Assembly: GCA_963776735.1 (NCBI GenBank) | Contig: CAVZNV010000016.1 | Location: 620,001-684,000 of the forward strand | From: PALSA-612 sp963776735 | Lineage (GTDB): Bacteria > Actinomycetota > Thermoleophilia > Gaiellales > Gaiellaceae | DNA: 64,000 bases | Reading direction: 5' to 3' | Shown: positions 1-8,244 of the stretch, piece after piece | Numbering within the stretch: position 1 is the first letter of the stretch | How the letters are laid out: the number at the start of each line of letters is the position of its first letter | Position numbers and translations under genes: made by a program | The notes under the pieces: generated by a model | The model's input: only the letters and a program-made list of their open reading frames with translations | What the model was told of the DNA's origin: nothing | The model's database searches: none

Positions 1-237
1 CGAGGTGACCAGGATGCACGTGTTGATGCCGGCGACGTAGACGGGCAGATGGTCGCCCTTGGCCGGCCACGCGTCGTGATTGACGACCCGGATGAAGAAG
101 TAGGCCGTGAAGAACGACCCGAAGAGCATGATTTCCGAGCCGATGAACAGCAGCATCCCGAGGATGCGCGCGTCGATCCGGGAGCTGACGTTCGCGGTCG
201 GCGGGCCGTGATGATGCTCGGCGGCGTGGGCTTCCAC
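1..237 (-). CDS. ctaE: Cytochrome c oxidase subunit III, N-terminal part
   Basis: Only the first 79 codons are present; the gene continues past the left edge. The protein starts with a His-rich segment and then a first membrane helix containing RILGMLLFIGSEIMLFGSFF, followed by FIRVVNHDAWP, typical of subunit III of haem-copper oxidases. It is a membrane subunit that stabilises the catalytic core rather than carrying a redox centre. The GTG start at 237 shares one base with the TAG stop of the upstream Usp-like gene, so the two are probably translationally coupled. It is the last visible gene of the ctaC-ctaD operon. Assignment is firm; its length cannot be judged. Confidence 0.9.
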   Translation of the reverse strand, partial: MEAHAAEHHHGPPTANVSSRIDARILGMLLFIGSEIMLFGSFFTAYFFIRVVNHDAWPAKGDHLPVYVAGINTCILVTS

Positions 238-1085
238 TACGCGGGAACCTCGGCGGCGGGTGAGACCTCGACGTGCTCGACAGGCACCTTCGCGTCCTTG
301 CGGAGGCGCTCGATCAGGTTCCCGCGCAGCCAGCTCGACAGCTTCTCGCCCGGGAAGGTGGAGACGATGATCTCGTCGACGCGCTCGTCGTGCACCGCCT
401 GCATCGCGGCCGTGTACGGATCGGGATGGGCGACCTCGCCGTGGACGTCGATCCCCTCGCTGCGCAGGATCCCCACCGTCTGGCGCAGCCGCCGGTCGGC
501 GTCGGGGTGCGGCGAGACGCTCGCGTCGCTCTGGGGCGAGAGGATGAGGAAGCCCGCCTCGGACTGCCCGGCCCGTTCGCGGATCCGGTCGAGCAGCTTC
601 GGGCCGACGACCGTCTCGTTCGCGATCACGAGCACATTCGCCGGACCGCCCTCGCGCGCCATGTCGACGACGACGTGCTCCACGGGAATCGAGCCCGCCA
701 CGGAGCGGATGCGTTCGACGACGTTGCGGCGCATCCAGCCGGAGCTCCCCTTCGGGTGCGTCGAGACGACGATCTCGTCCGGGGGCGGGACGAGCTGCGC
801 GAACGCGTCCCGGACGGCGGCAACCGGGTCGTCGCTGACGACGAAGCCCTGCGCCGCGATGCCGTGCGAGCGGAGCAGCTCGAGCGTCTTCTCGAGCCGC
901 CGTCGCGCAGACGCCCGCCGCGTGTCCTCGTAGACGACGTAGCCGCCGGTCGGCTGGTTGATCGGGCAGACGACCGTGACGCGGATCGGACCGTCGGCCG
1001 CACGCCTGTCGAGCGCCTCGATCAGGCTCTTGCCCACGACGGTCTCGTTCGCGACGACGAGAACATGGCGCGGCTCGGCGCTCAA
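237..1085 (-). CDS. Tandem universal-stress-like protein inside the cytochrome oxidase operon
   Basis: A 282-residue protein made of two similar halves of about 140 residues. Each half begins with a beta-strand followed by the same signature (VLVVANETVVG, then VLVIANETVVG) and each ends with DEIVVST/DEIIVST plus a Trp-containing segment. This is the Rossmann-like Usp/adenine-nucleotide-hydrolase-type fold in duplicate. The likely start is TTG at 1085, which overlaps the ctaD stop (TTGA); no ATG exists before mid-gene. It sits between ctaD and ctaE with overlaps on both sides, so it is made with the oxidase. Its role is unknown. An ATP-binding sensor or assembly partner of the oxidase is an inference from position only. 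Confidence 0.75.
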   Translation of the reverse strand: MSAEPRHVLVVANETVVGKSLIEALDRRAADGPIRVTVVCPINQPTGGYVVYEDTRRASARRRLEKTLELLRSHGIAAQGFVVSDDPVAAVRDAFAQLVPPPDEIVVSTHPKGSSGWMRRNVVERIRSVAGSIPVEHVVVDMAREGGPANVLVIANETVVGPKLLDRIRERAGQSEAGFLILSPQSDASVSPHPDADRRLRQTVGILRSEGIDVHGEVAHPDPYTAAMQAVHDERVDEIIVSTFPGEKLSSWLRGNLIERLRKDAKVPVEHVEVSPAAEVPA

Positions 1086-3040
1086 TGCCGTACCTCCTGC
1101 GTCTCGGCGTGCACCGAGTCCGCGGTCGCCTTCTCCTCGGCCATGATCGCGTGCCGGGCGCCCTCGACGCCGTACTCGTACGGACCGGCGACGACGGTGG
1201 GGATCTCGTCGAAGTTGAAGAGCGGCGGCGGCGACGTGACCTGCCACTCCAGCGAGTGCGCGCGCCACGGGTTCGACGGGGCGATCGGGCCCCGGGCCCA
1301 GCTCGTGATCATGTTGTAGAGGAACAGCAGCGCCGACGCGCCGAGGATGAACGCGCAGATCGAGATGAACATGTTGATCCCGGCGAAGCGGGGCGCGTAG
1401 TCGTAGACGCGCCTCGGCATGCCCTGCAGGCCGATGTAGTGCATCGGGAAGAAGGTGGCGTTGAAGAAGATCAGCGTCAGCCAGAAGTGCCACTTGCCGA
1501 GCGTCTCGTTGTACATCCGGCCGGTCATCTTCGGGAACCAGTAGTAGAGGCCGGCGAAGATCGTCATCAGCGATCCGCCGAAGAGGACGTAGTGGATGTG
1601 GGCGACGATGAAGTACGTGTCCGAGGCGTGGATGTCGATCGGCACCGAGCCGAGGTAGATGCCGGAGAGGCCGCCGATCAGGAAGTTGACCAGGAAGCCC
1701 ATGGCGAAGAGCATCGGCGTCGTGAATCTGATCCGGCCTTCCCACATCGTGGCCAGCCAGCTGAACATCTTGATGCCGGTCGGGACCGCGATCAGCAGCG
1801 TCGTCACCATCATCGGCACGCGCAGCCACGGCGCCATGCCCGCGACGAACATGTGGTGCGCCCACACGGAGAAGCCGAGGATCAGGATCGCGACCAGCGA
1901 GAACGCCATCAGCCGGTAGCCGAACACCGGTTTCCTGGCGAAGGTCGAGATCACCTCCGAGATGATCCCGAAGCCGGGCAGCATCATGATGTAGACGGCC
2001 GGGTGGCTGTAGAACCAGAAGATGTGCTGGTAGCCCAGCACGTACCCGCCTCCGATCGGGTCGAAGAAGTGCGTGTGCATGACCCGGTCGAACATCGCGA
2101 AGAACTGCGAGCCGGCGATGAAGGGCGTCGCCAGCACGACGAGCAGCGACGTCGTGAAGTTCGCCCAGACGAGCAGCGGCATGCGCCAGAAGGTCATCCC
2201 CGGCGCACGCATCGTGATGATCGTCACCAGGAAGTTGAGCGCCGTCATGATCGACGACGCGCCCGCCCACTGGACGCCCATGTTGAAGAACACTTGGCCG
2301 AGCGGCTGGTGGCTCGCCAGCGGCGCGTAGCCCGTCCACCCGGTCGCAAAGCCGCCGCCGGGTACCAGCAGGCTGCACGTGAACATGACACCCGCGATCG
2401 GCAGCAGCCAGTAGGAGAGCGCGTTCAACCGCGGGAACGCCATGTCCGGCGCGCCGAGCATCAGCGGGATGACGTAGTTCCCGAGCCCGGCGAACACGGG
2501 GATGATGAACAGGAAGATCATCAACGCGGCGTGAATCGAGAACAGCGCGTTGTAGGTCTGCGCGTCGGTGTACTGGGCGCCGGGTTGAGCCAGTTCCGCC
2601 CGAATGACCATCGCGAGCAGCCCGCCGATGATGAAGAAGACGAAGGTCGTGACGATGTACTGGATGCCGATCACCTTGTGATCGGTGTTGACGCGGAAGT
2701 AGTCCTTCCAGCTCTTGGCGCCGTGGCCGGAGTGGTCGTCCGGCTTCGTCGGCTGCCCGATCGCGTAGCCGGCCCAGTAGTCGAACCCGCCGATGCCGGC
2801 GAGGAAGCCGAGCGGGATCGTGACGAGGCTGATCGTCGTGATCACCGTTCCGTCCCAGATCGGGTGCCAGCCCTCGAGCCAACGGACGAGCACCATGACC
2901 CCCGCGCCGAACCCGAAGAACAGCGGGATCATCCAGAGGCAGCGCAGGAAGCCCGGCGCGAGGAAGCGGCGCAGGCCGCGCGGCCTCGAGGCCGGCGCGG
3001 GCGCCATGTGCATGTCGTGATCGGCCGTCACGGCCGTCAC
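1082..3040 (-). CDS. ctaD: Cytochrome c oxidase subunit I (A2-type haem-copper oxidase)
   Basis: The catalytic subunit, which reduces O2 to water and pumps protons. The 652 residues contain the typical multi-helix core with the haem and CuB ligands. The helix VI motif reads YSHPAVY in place of the usual HPEVY. That loss of the glutamate with a YS pair is the hallmark of the A2 subfamily (Thermus and Rhodothermus caa3 enzymes). The first 100 residues form an extension with about two extra hydrophobic segments before the canonical first helix (DHKVIGIQY). The GTG start at 3040 overlaps the ctaC stop (GTGA). It is longer than a minimal CtaD of about 550 residues because of the N-terminal extension. 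Confidence 0.95.
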   Translation of the reverse strand: MTAVTADHDMHMAPAPASRPRGLRRFLAPGFLRCLWMIPLFFGFGAGVMVLVRWLEGWHPIWDGTVITTISLVTIPLGFLAGIGGFDYWAGYAIGQPTKPDDHSGHGAKSWKDYFRVNTDHKVIGIQYIVTTFVFFIIGGLLAMVIRAELAQPGAQYTDAQTYNALFSIHAALMIFLFIIPVFAGLGNYVIPLMLGAPDMAFPRLNALSYWLLPIAGVMFTCSLLVPGGGFATGWTGYAPLASHQPLGQVFFNMGVQWAGASSIMTALNFLVTIITMRAPGMTFWRMPLLVWANFTTSLLVVLATPFIAGSQFFAMFDRVMHTHFFDPIGGGYVLGYQHIFWFYSHPAVYIMMLPGFGIISEVISTFARKPVFGYRLMAFSLVAILILGFSVWAHHMFVAGMAPWLRVPMMVTTLLIAVPTGIKMFSWLATMWEGRIRFTTPMLFAMGFLVNFLIGGLSGIYLGSVPIDIHASDTYFIVAHIHYVLFGGSLMTIFAGLYYWFPKMTGRMYNETLGKWHFWLTLIFFNATFFPMHYIGLQGMPRRVYDYAPRFAGINMFISICAFILGASALLFLYNMITSWARGPIAPSNPWRAHSLEWQVTSPPPLFNFDEIPTVVAGPYEYGVEGARHAIMAEEKATADSVHAETQEVRH

Positions 3041-4113
3041 TTCCCACCCCCCTTGGTCGACGTGACGAGATATTGCACGAGCGCGTTCAGGCCGGGCTTC
3101 GTAATAGCTGTGGCGAAGTTCTGCGGCATCACTCCTGCCGGGAAGCCGGGCTGGATGTACGCGTTCGGGTTGACGATCGACTCACGCGTGAAGAAGTCGA
3201 GCGGCTTCTTGGCCTGCTGGGCGTACTGCGGCAGCTTGTCGAGGTCAGGGCCGACCGTGCCCTTCGTGCCGGCCGCCGTGAGCGTGTGGCAGCCCCCGCA
3301 GCCGTTCGTGATGAAGACGGTCTTCCCGGCCGCCGCGCCGGACGGTCCGGTCGCGCCGGTCGCCCCCGTTGCGCCGGTGGCTCCGCTCGACGGCGCTCCC
3401 GGCAGCCCTGTCGCCCACTTCAGCGCGCCGAAGTCGGACGCGCTCATCACGATCGCCTGGCGGCGCATGAGCGCGTGCCCGAGTCCGCAGAGCTCGGTGC
3501 AGATCACCGGGTAGGTGCCGATCCGCGTCGGTGTGATCCTGAGCGGGTTGAACCGGCCGGGCACCGCGTCCTGCTTCTGGCCGAACTGGGGCACCCAGAA
3601 CGAGTGGAGCACGTCGACGGATGTGATCGAGAGCTCGGTCTGCCGGTCGATCGGCATGTAGAGGTCGGGCGACGTGATGCCCTTGGCCGGCCCGTTCGTG
3701 TACGTGAACGTCCACGTGAACTGCTGGGCGGTCACGTTCACGCGCAGCGCGTCCTTGTTCACGGTGCCGTTGTCGTGGAGCACGATGGCACTGACGATCG
3801 CGATCGCCGTGACGAGGACGAGCGGCACGGCCGTCCAGAAGATCTCGAGGCCCGTGTGGCCGTGGATCGGCGGGCCGTCAGAGTCGTCGTCCGGGTGGGC
3901 CCGGAAGCGCCAGACCGAGTAGAGGATCGCCGCGGCGACGATCGCGAAGATGAAGATCGCAATGCCGGTCGCGAGCCAGTAGGTGAGGTCGATCCCCTCG
4001 CGCTCCTTCGACGCGGACACCGGCAGCCACGGGATGAAGATTGCGACGGCCGTGGCGCCGACCGCGATCACGGCCGCGAGCAGTGCGACTTGGACGAACG
4101 CTCTCCTCCGCAC
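3037..4113 (-). CDS. ctaC: Cytochrome c oxidase subunit II with fused C-terminal cytochrome c
   Basis: A 358-residue caa3-type subunit II that accepts electrons at CuA and passes them to subunit I. It has two or three N-terminal hydrophobic helices, then a cupredoxin domain. The CuA ligands are visible in CTELCGLGHALM, with an upstream His in DVLHSFW. A collagen-like GAT/GPS linker joins a cytochrome c domain with haem motif CGGCH. Met in the C-terminal PAGVMPQNF segment is the likely sixth haem ligand. The GTG at 4113 is chosen because it directly precedes the first hydrophobic segment; the frame stays open further upstream but there overlaps the divergent gene. It is first in the oxidase operon. 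Confidence 0.92.
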   Translation of the reverse strand: MRRRAFVQVALLAAVIAVGATAVAIFIPWLPVSASKEREGIDLTYWLATGIAIFIFAIVAAAILYSVWRFRAHPDDDSDGPPIHGHTGLEIFWTAVPLVLVTAIAIVSAIVLHDNGTVNKDALRVNVTAQQFTWTFTYTNGPAKGITSPDLYMPIDRQTELSITSVDVLHSFWVPQFGQKQDAVPGRFNPLRITPTRIGTYPVICTELCGLGHALMRRQAIVMSASDFGALKWATGLPGAPSSGATGATGATGATGPSGAAAGKTVFITNGCGGCHTLTAAGTKGTVGPDLDKLPQYAQQAKKPLDFFTRESIVNPNAYIQPGFPAGVMPQNFATAITKPGLNALVQYLVTSTKGGGK

Positions 4114-4208
4114 GGGCGGATCGCAGCGTACTAGAACCGGAAGGGGTACCTCTGCCGGCTCGAACGTGGCTCCAGCCACGTTCGCGGGCTGCCGATGCCC
4201 TGTTGCCG

Positions 4209-4775
4209 ATGCAGGACAACGCACTTGGCCGCCGCCTGCGCGAGCTCAGGGAAGCGAGCGTCGTTTCCGAGCCCGAACCCGTCGCCGTCGAGGAGGCAGA
4301 GCCGCCCGCGCCGCCGCCGCGAAAGCCGCTCGGAGAGCTGCTCGTCAGTCGCGGTCTGGTCAGCGAGACGGCGCTCGAAGCCGCCCTCGCCGAGCAGCGC
4401 TCGTCCGGCCAGCCTCTCGGCCAGATCCTGCTCGCCTCGGGAGCCGTCACGCCGCAGAACCTGGCGCGCGTGGTCACCGAGCAGCACGGGTTCGACGCAT
4501 CGGGCTCGCTGCGTGGGCGCCTCGCGCCCGAAAGCTCCGGCGAGAGCTTCCTCCTGATCGAGGCCGGCGACCCGGAGCCGCTGTTCGTCGCCGGCTCGTT
4601 CCTCGACGCGGCCGACGCCGCGTTCGAGCTGATCGAGCAGGGCGAGGAGCGCCGGCTCGCGATCGTGCGCGACCACGAGGGCGAACGCGATTGCGTCTGG
4701 TCCTACAGCCCCGAGCCGTCAGCCGAGCTGATAGGGCACGCTGGACAGGATCACGCGTGGCTCGAAGAGCAGTAG
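4209..4775 (+). CDS. Stand-alone MshEN/GspE N-terminal domain protein
   Basis: A 188-residue protein. After an acidic, proline-rich N-terminus it carries two adjacent 24-residue repeats (PLGELLVSRGLV and PLGQILLASGAV, each ending in a Gln). This is the pattern of the T2SSE_N/MshEN domain usually found at the front of type II secretion or type IV pilus ATPases. No ATPase domain follows. The C-terminal 90 residues match nothing I recognise. Some MshEN domains bind cyclic di-GMP through RLG motifs; here the Arg is replaced by Pro in both repeats, so binding is doubtful. ATG 4209 is preferred over the longer open frame, which lacks coding character. Its last 57 bases overlap the convergent permease gene. 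Confidence 0.65.
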   Translation: MQDNALGRRLRELREASVVSEPEPVAVEEAEPPAPPPRKPLGELLVSRGLVSETALEAALAEQRSSGQPLGQILLASGAVTPQNLARVVTEQHGFDASGSLRGRLAPESSGESFLLIEAGDPEPLFVAGSFLDAADAAFELIEQGEERRLAIVRDHEGERDCVWSYSPEPSAELIGHAGQDHAWLEEQ

Positions 4776-7001
4776 CCGCTTGAGGTAGAGCGCCCGCTGG
4801 TTGTGGAGCACGCGCGTCAGCCCGCTGACGACGATCTCCGGGAGGATCACCGCCACGACGACCTCGGGGTCCGCGGTCAGCTCGCGGACGTAGTGCAGCA
4901 ACGGATCGCCGATGTCACGGTAATGCGCCTCGTCGATCTCGAGCGAGAGGTCGGTGCCGAGCGCAGCCCAGTCGAAGCGCATGCGCTGCGCCTCGGCCGC
5001 GTCGAAGGCGAAGCTGACCGCGGCCGTGTCCTTGATCCGCAGCGTCTGGGCGTAGTTCGCCGCCCGGAGCGACGCCGCGTGCGCACCGGAGACGAAGACG
5101 CGGCAGACGAGCTTCTTCGGCAGCGGGTGGTCGGCACCGACGAGCGGAACGTCGGTGATCACGACGCCCGGCTCGCGGAGCAGGCGGAGCTTGAGCGAGA
5201 AGGCGGTCCGGCGAGACAGCGCCGCCAGCAGCGACGCGCGCTTGAACTGCTCCGGGACGATCGCCGTCACGAACGCCGACTCGCCGCGCGGGATCTGCCA
5301 GACGTAGTCGAGGACGGCGTCGGCCGGCCTGTCCTCGCGCTCGAGCGCCTCGATCACCGTCCCTCCGCCCGACCAGTCCCACCAGCGGCCGCGCAGGTCG
5401 CGTCCGCTCGAGCCGAGCACGTGCACCGGGTGGTAGTCGTGGTCCGCGATCTGCCGCGCGTACCAGTTGGCGAGCCGCGTCGCCCCGTCGAAGGCCTCGA
5501 CATAGAGCACGACGGTGTTCGTCGCCGCCGGCGCTGCCGTGATCGCGACCGCGCCGGCGCGCAGCCGCCGGCCGATGCGCCGGTAGTGCCGGTTGATCCC
5601 GTAGAACGCGAGGATCATCAACGGGATCGCGACCATGACGGCCCACGCGCCCTCGGTGAACTTCGTCTGGATCACGAGCAGCGTCACGACACCGGTAGCG
5701 CTCGCGCCGACGCCGTTGATGACGGCGCTGTGCCGCCAGCCGGGACCACGCGTTCGGCGCCAGTAGCGCACCATCCCCGTCTGCGAGAGCGTGAACGCCG
5801 TGAAGACGCCGATCACGTACAGGTGGATCAGCGAGTTGACATTCGCGCGAAAGACGACGAGCAGCGCCGCCGCCAGTCCGGTGAGGACGACGATCCCGTT
5901 CGAGTAGACGAGCCGGTCGCCGAGGTTCACGAACTGGCGCGGGAAGAAGCGGTCGCGGGCGAGCAGCGCCGCGAGGCGCGGAAAGCCCTGGTAGGACGTG
6001 TTCGCCGCGAAGATCAGGATCGCCAGGGTCGTTCCCTGGACGACGTAGTACATCGCGGCGCCGAAGCTGCCGGTCGGGAAGACGCCACGGGCGACCTCCG
6101 AGAGCACGGAGTCGGTCGAGCTCGGGTGCGCGTGCATCTTCACCGCGAGGAAGGAGACGCCGAGAAAGAGGCTGATCGCGAGCGAGGCCATGATCACGAG
6201 CGTGCGCGCCGCGTTCTTCGACTGCGGGCGCTTGAAGGCGGTGACGCCGTTCGAGATCGCCTCGACGCCGGTGAGCGCGCTCGACCCGGACGCGAACGCC
6301 CGCAGCACGAGGAAGACGCCGACCGTGCCTGCTCCAGCCGCGAGCGGGTGGACGTTGACGGCGTGCGGCGTGTTGCCGCTGGCCATCTTCCAGAGCGCGA
6401 CGCCGATCATCACGTACAGCGACAGCAGGAACGCGTAGGTCGGCAGCGCGAAGAGAAGTCCCGACTCGCGGACGCCTCGCAGGTTGACGAGCATGATCAC
6501 GAGGATGCAGCCGAGCGAGAGCGCGACCTTGTGGCTCGAGAGCGACGGCGCCGCCGACGTGATCGCCAGGATCCCGGCTGCGACCGACACGGCTACGGTC
6601 AGGACGTAGTCGGTCAGGAGCGCGGCGCCGGCGACGAGGCTCGGCAGTGTGCCCAGGTTGTCCTTGGCGACGACGTAGGCGCCGCCGCTCGTCGCGTACG
6701 CCTTGACGGTCTGCGTGTACGAGAGCGCCACGATCGCGAGCAGGGCGGCGATGGCGATCGAGATCGGCAGGATCAGGTACAGCGCCCCGGCCCCGGCTGC
6801 GAGGAGGACGACCATTCCTGCTTCCGTCGCGTAGGCGACGGACGAGAGCGGGTCGGACGCGAAGATCGGGAGCGCAAGGAACTTCGGGAGGAGCGTCTCC
6901 TCCATCTCGCCGGTTGCCATCGGGCGACCGACGATCGCACGGCGGATCGGCGTCCGACCGGGCGGCGCCGACCGGACCGGCTTGAGATCGCCTGTGCTCA
7001 C
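4719..7001 (-). CDS. KimA-like APC-family potassium permease
   Basis: A 760-residue inner-membrane transporter. The opening region (IVGRPM, then SDPLSSVAYATEAG), the GGAYVV and LTGVEAISNGV segments, and the C-terminal end with LHNQRALYLKRLLLF and SVPYQLG all resemble KimA (YdaO) of Bacillus, a high-affinity K+/H+ symporter. About twelve helices are followed by a cytosolic domain of about 250 residues. In KimA that domain is Usp-like and is the site of c-di-AMP inhibition. It starts 9 bases after a Usp gene and lies downstream of a KdpE/KdpD-like pair on the same strand, which supports a role in K+ uptake. Substrate is inferred by similarity; other APC permeases cannot be excluded. Confidence 0.75.
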   Translation of the reverse strand: MSTGDLKPVRSAPPGRTPIRRAIVGRPMATGEMEETLLPKFLALPIFASDPLSSVAYATEAGMVVLLAAGAGALYLILPISIAIAALLAIVALSYTQTVKAYATSGGAYVVAKDNLGTLPSLVAGAALLTDYVLTVAVSVAAGILAITSAAPSLSSHKVALSLGCILVIMLVNLRGVRESGLLFALPTYAFLLSLYVMIGVALWKMASGNTPHAVNVHPLAAGAGTVGVFLVLRAFASGSSALTGVEAISNGVTAFKRPQSKNAARTLVIMASLAISLFLGVSFLAVKMHAHPSSTDSVLSEVARGVFPTGSFGAAMYYVVQGTTLAILIFAANTSYQGFPRLAALLARDRFFPRQFVNLGDRLVYSNGIVVLTGLAAALLVVFRANVNSLIHLYVIGVFTAFTLSQTGMVRYWRRTRGPGWRHSAVINGVGASATGVVTLLVIQTKFTEGAWAVMVAIPLMILAFYGINRHYRRIGRRLRAGAVAITAAPAATNTVVLYVEAFDGATRLANWYARQIADHDYHPVHVLGSSGRDLRGRWWDWSGGGTVIEALEREDRPADAVLDYVWQIPRGESAFVTAIVPEQFKRASLLAALSRRTAFSLKLRLLREPGVVITDVPLVGADHPLPKKLVCRVFVSGAHAASLRAANYAQTLRIKDTAAVSFAFDAAEAQRMRFDWAALGTDLSLEIDEAHYRDIGDPLLHYVRELTADPEVVVAVILPEIVVSGLTRVLHNQRALYLKRLLLFEPRVILSSVPYQLG

Positions 7002-7010
7002 GAGTCCGTT

Positions 7011-7490
7011 CTACGCGACTTTCGCGCTCGACTGCGCTTCCGCCTGCGCGGAGATGACCATGACGCGACAGTCCGCATGCTTGAGCACGTAGGTGGCGGT
7101 CGTGCCGAGCCGCAGCCGACCGGAGCGCGCGAAGCGCCTGTCGCCGACGATCACGATCAGGCTCGCCCCGAACTGGTCGGCCGCCTCGACGATCGCCGGA
7201 CCGGCGGAGTGGCGGCGCCGGAGCGCGCGGCGGCTGTTCACGCCGTAGCGGTCGGCCGCTGCCTCGCAGCGGGCGAGCAGCTCGCGGCCTTTGCGACGAG
7301 CCGCTTCCTCGCCGGGCGGCGGGGTCGCGTCGAGCGGGAACTCGAGCGGCACCTCGAGCACGTGCACGAACACGAGCTCGCCCTTCTGTGAGACGAGCTG
7401 CGCGGCGGCGGCGGTCGCGTGCATGGACTCCTCGGAGCCGTCGACGGCGACCACGATCCGTTCGTGCTCGGCTGGTGCGATCCGTGCCAT
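7011..7490 (-). CDS. Universal stress protein (UspA family)
   Basis: A 159-residue single Usp domain with the N-terminal strand IVVAVDGSEES and a C-terminal segment resembling the ATP-binding loop (IVGDRRFARSGRLRLGTTATYVLKH, here only partly canonical: G-x9-G-S/T). It ends 9 bases before the KimA-like gene and is probably co-transcribed with it. Standard KdpD kinases contain an internal Usp domain, whereas the kinase upstream here lacks it, so this protein may supply that function separately (inference). A TACGGT hexamer at 7500-7505 lies 9 bases before the ATG and could drive an almost leaderless message. Confidence 0.88.
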   Translation of the reverse strand: MARIAPAEHERIVVAVDGSEESMHATAAAAQLVSQKGELVFVHVLEVPLEFPLDATPPPGEEAARRKGRELLARCEAAADRYGVNSRRALRRRHSAGPAIVEAADQFGASLIVIVGDRRFARSGRLRLGTTATYVLKHADCRVMVISAQAEAQSSAKVA

Positions 7491-7560
7491 CCCGATTTCA
7501 CCGTAGGCCGGGCGCCCTGAACGGGCCGCTAAAGCTCAGCGGGAGCGTCTCAAGAACGTC

Positions 7561-8244
7561 TTAAGACGGCTTCACGAGCCGGTAGCCGACGCCGGGCTCC
7601 GTGAGGATGTACTTTGGCCGAGCGGGGTCGGGTTCGATCTTGCGGCGCAGGTGCGAGACGTAGACGTGCAGGTAGTTCGACTCGCGGCTGTACGCCGGAC
7701 CCCAGACGCGCTTGAGGATCATCGGGTGCGTGAGCAGCCGGCCCTCGTTCTCTGCCAGCAGCCGCAGAAGCTCGTACTCCGTCGGCGTGAGGGACACCGC
7801 CACGCCGCCCACCGTCACCAGGCGCTTCTGCAGGTCGAGACGCAGCTCCCCGACCTCGATCACGGGCTCGCGCTCGGGAGCCGACCGGCGCAGCGCCGCC
7901 CGTAGCCGCGCGAGTAACTCCTCGACGCTGAACGGCTTGGTCACGTAGTCGTCGGCGCCCGCGTCGAGCGCCGCGACTTTCTCGGCCTCGTCCTCCACGG
8001 CCGAGAGGACGAGGATCGGCGCCTGGCTCCACTCGCGGAGCTCCCGGCAGACGTCGGTCCCTCGCCCGTCCGGAAGGAGCAGGTCGAGGATGACCGCCTC
8101 GGGCGGCCGGGCCGCGGCATTCGCGACGGCCTCGGCGGCCGTCCGCGCGGTCTCGACGTCATAGCCCTCCCGTTGCAGCGTGATCTCCAGCGCGCGCAGG
8201 ATCTGCGGCTCGTCGTCGACGACCAGGACCCGGGTGCCGCTCAC
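7561..8244 (-). CDS. OmpR/KdpE-type response regulator
   Basis: A 227-residue regulator. The receiver domain shows the acidic pair in VVDDEP, the phospho-acceptor Asp in ILDLLLPDG, a conserved Ser in LSAVED and Lys in YVTKPF. The C-terminal winged helix (SLTPTEYELLRLL, RVWGPAY, YLHVYVSHLRRKI, GVGYRLV) is closest to KdpE. The GTG start at 8244 overlaps the kinase stop (GTGA), indicating coupled translation. Upstream in-frame sequence belongs to the kinase gene and was excluded. The neighbouring Usp and KimA-like genes suggest they are targets, but no binding site was identified. Confidence 0.92.
   Translation of the reverse strand: MSGTRVLVVDDEPQILRALEITLQREGYDVETARTAAEAVANAAARPPEAVILDLLLPDGRGTDVCRELREWSQAPILVLSAVEDEAEKVAALDAGADDYVTKPFSVEELLARLRAALRRSAPEREPVIEVGELRLDLQKRLVTVGGVAVSLTPTEYELLRLLAENEGRLLTHPMILKRVWGPAYSRESNYLHVYVSHLRRKIEPDPARPKYILTEPGVGYRLVKPS

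Noticed and set aside
237..3047. 936-codon minus-strand frame
   Set aside because: Only its last 282 codons are a real gene (Usp-like). The rest is the wrong frame of ctaD, with biased Arg/His/Asp composition.
1085..3514. Long plus-strand frame opposite ctaD/ctaC
   Set aside because: Antisense shadow of high-GC codons; highly charged, no domain, and the opposite strand is clearly coding.
4803..7391. 862-codon plus-strand frame
   Set aside because: Antisense of the KimA-like gene; low-complexity Arg/Asp/Glu composition.
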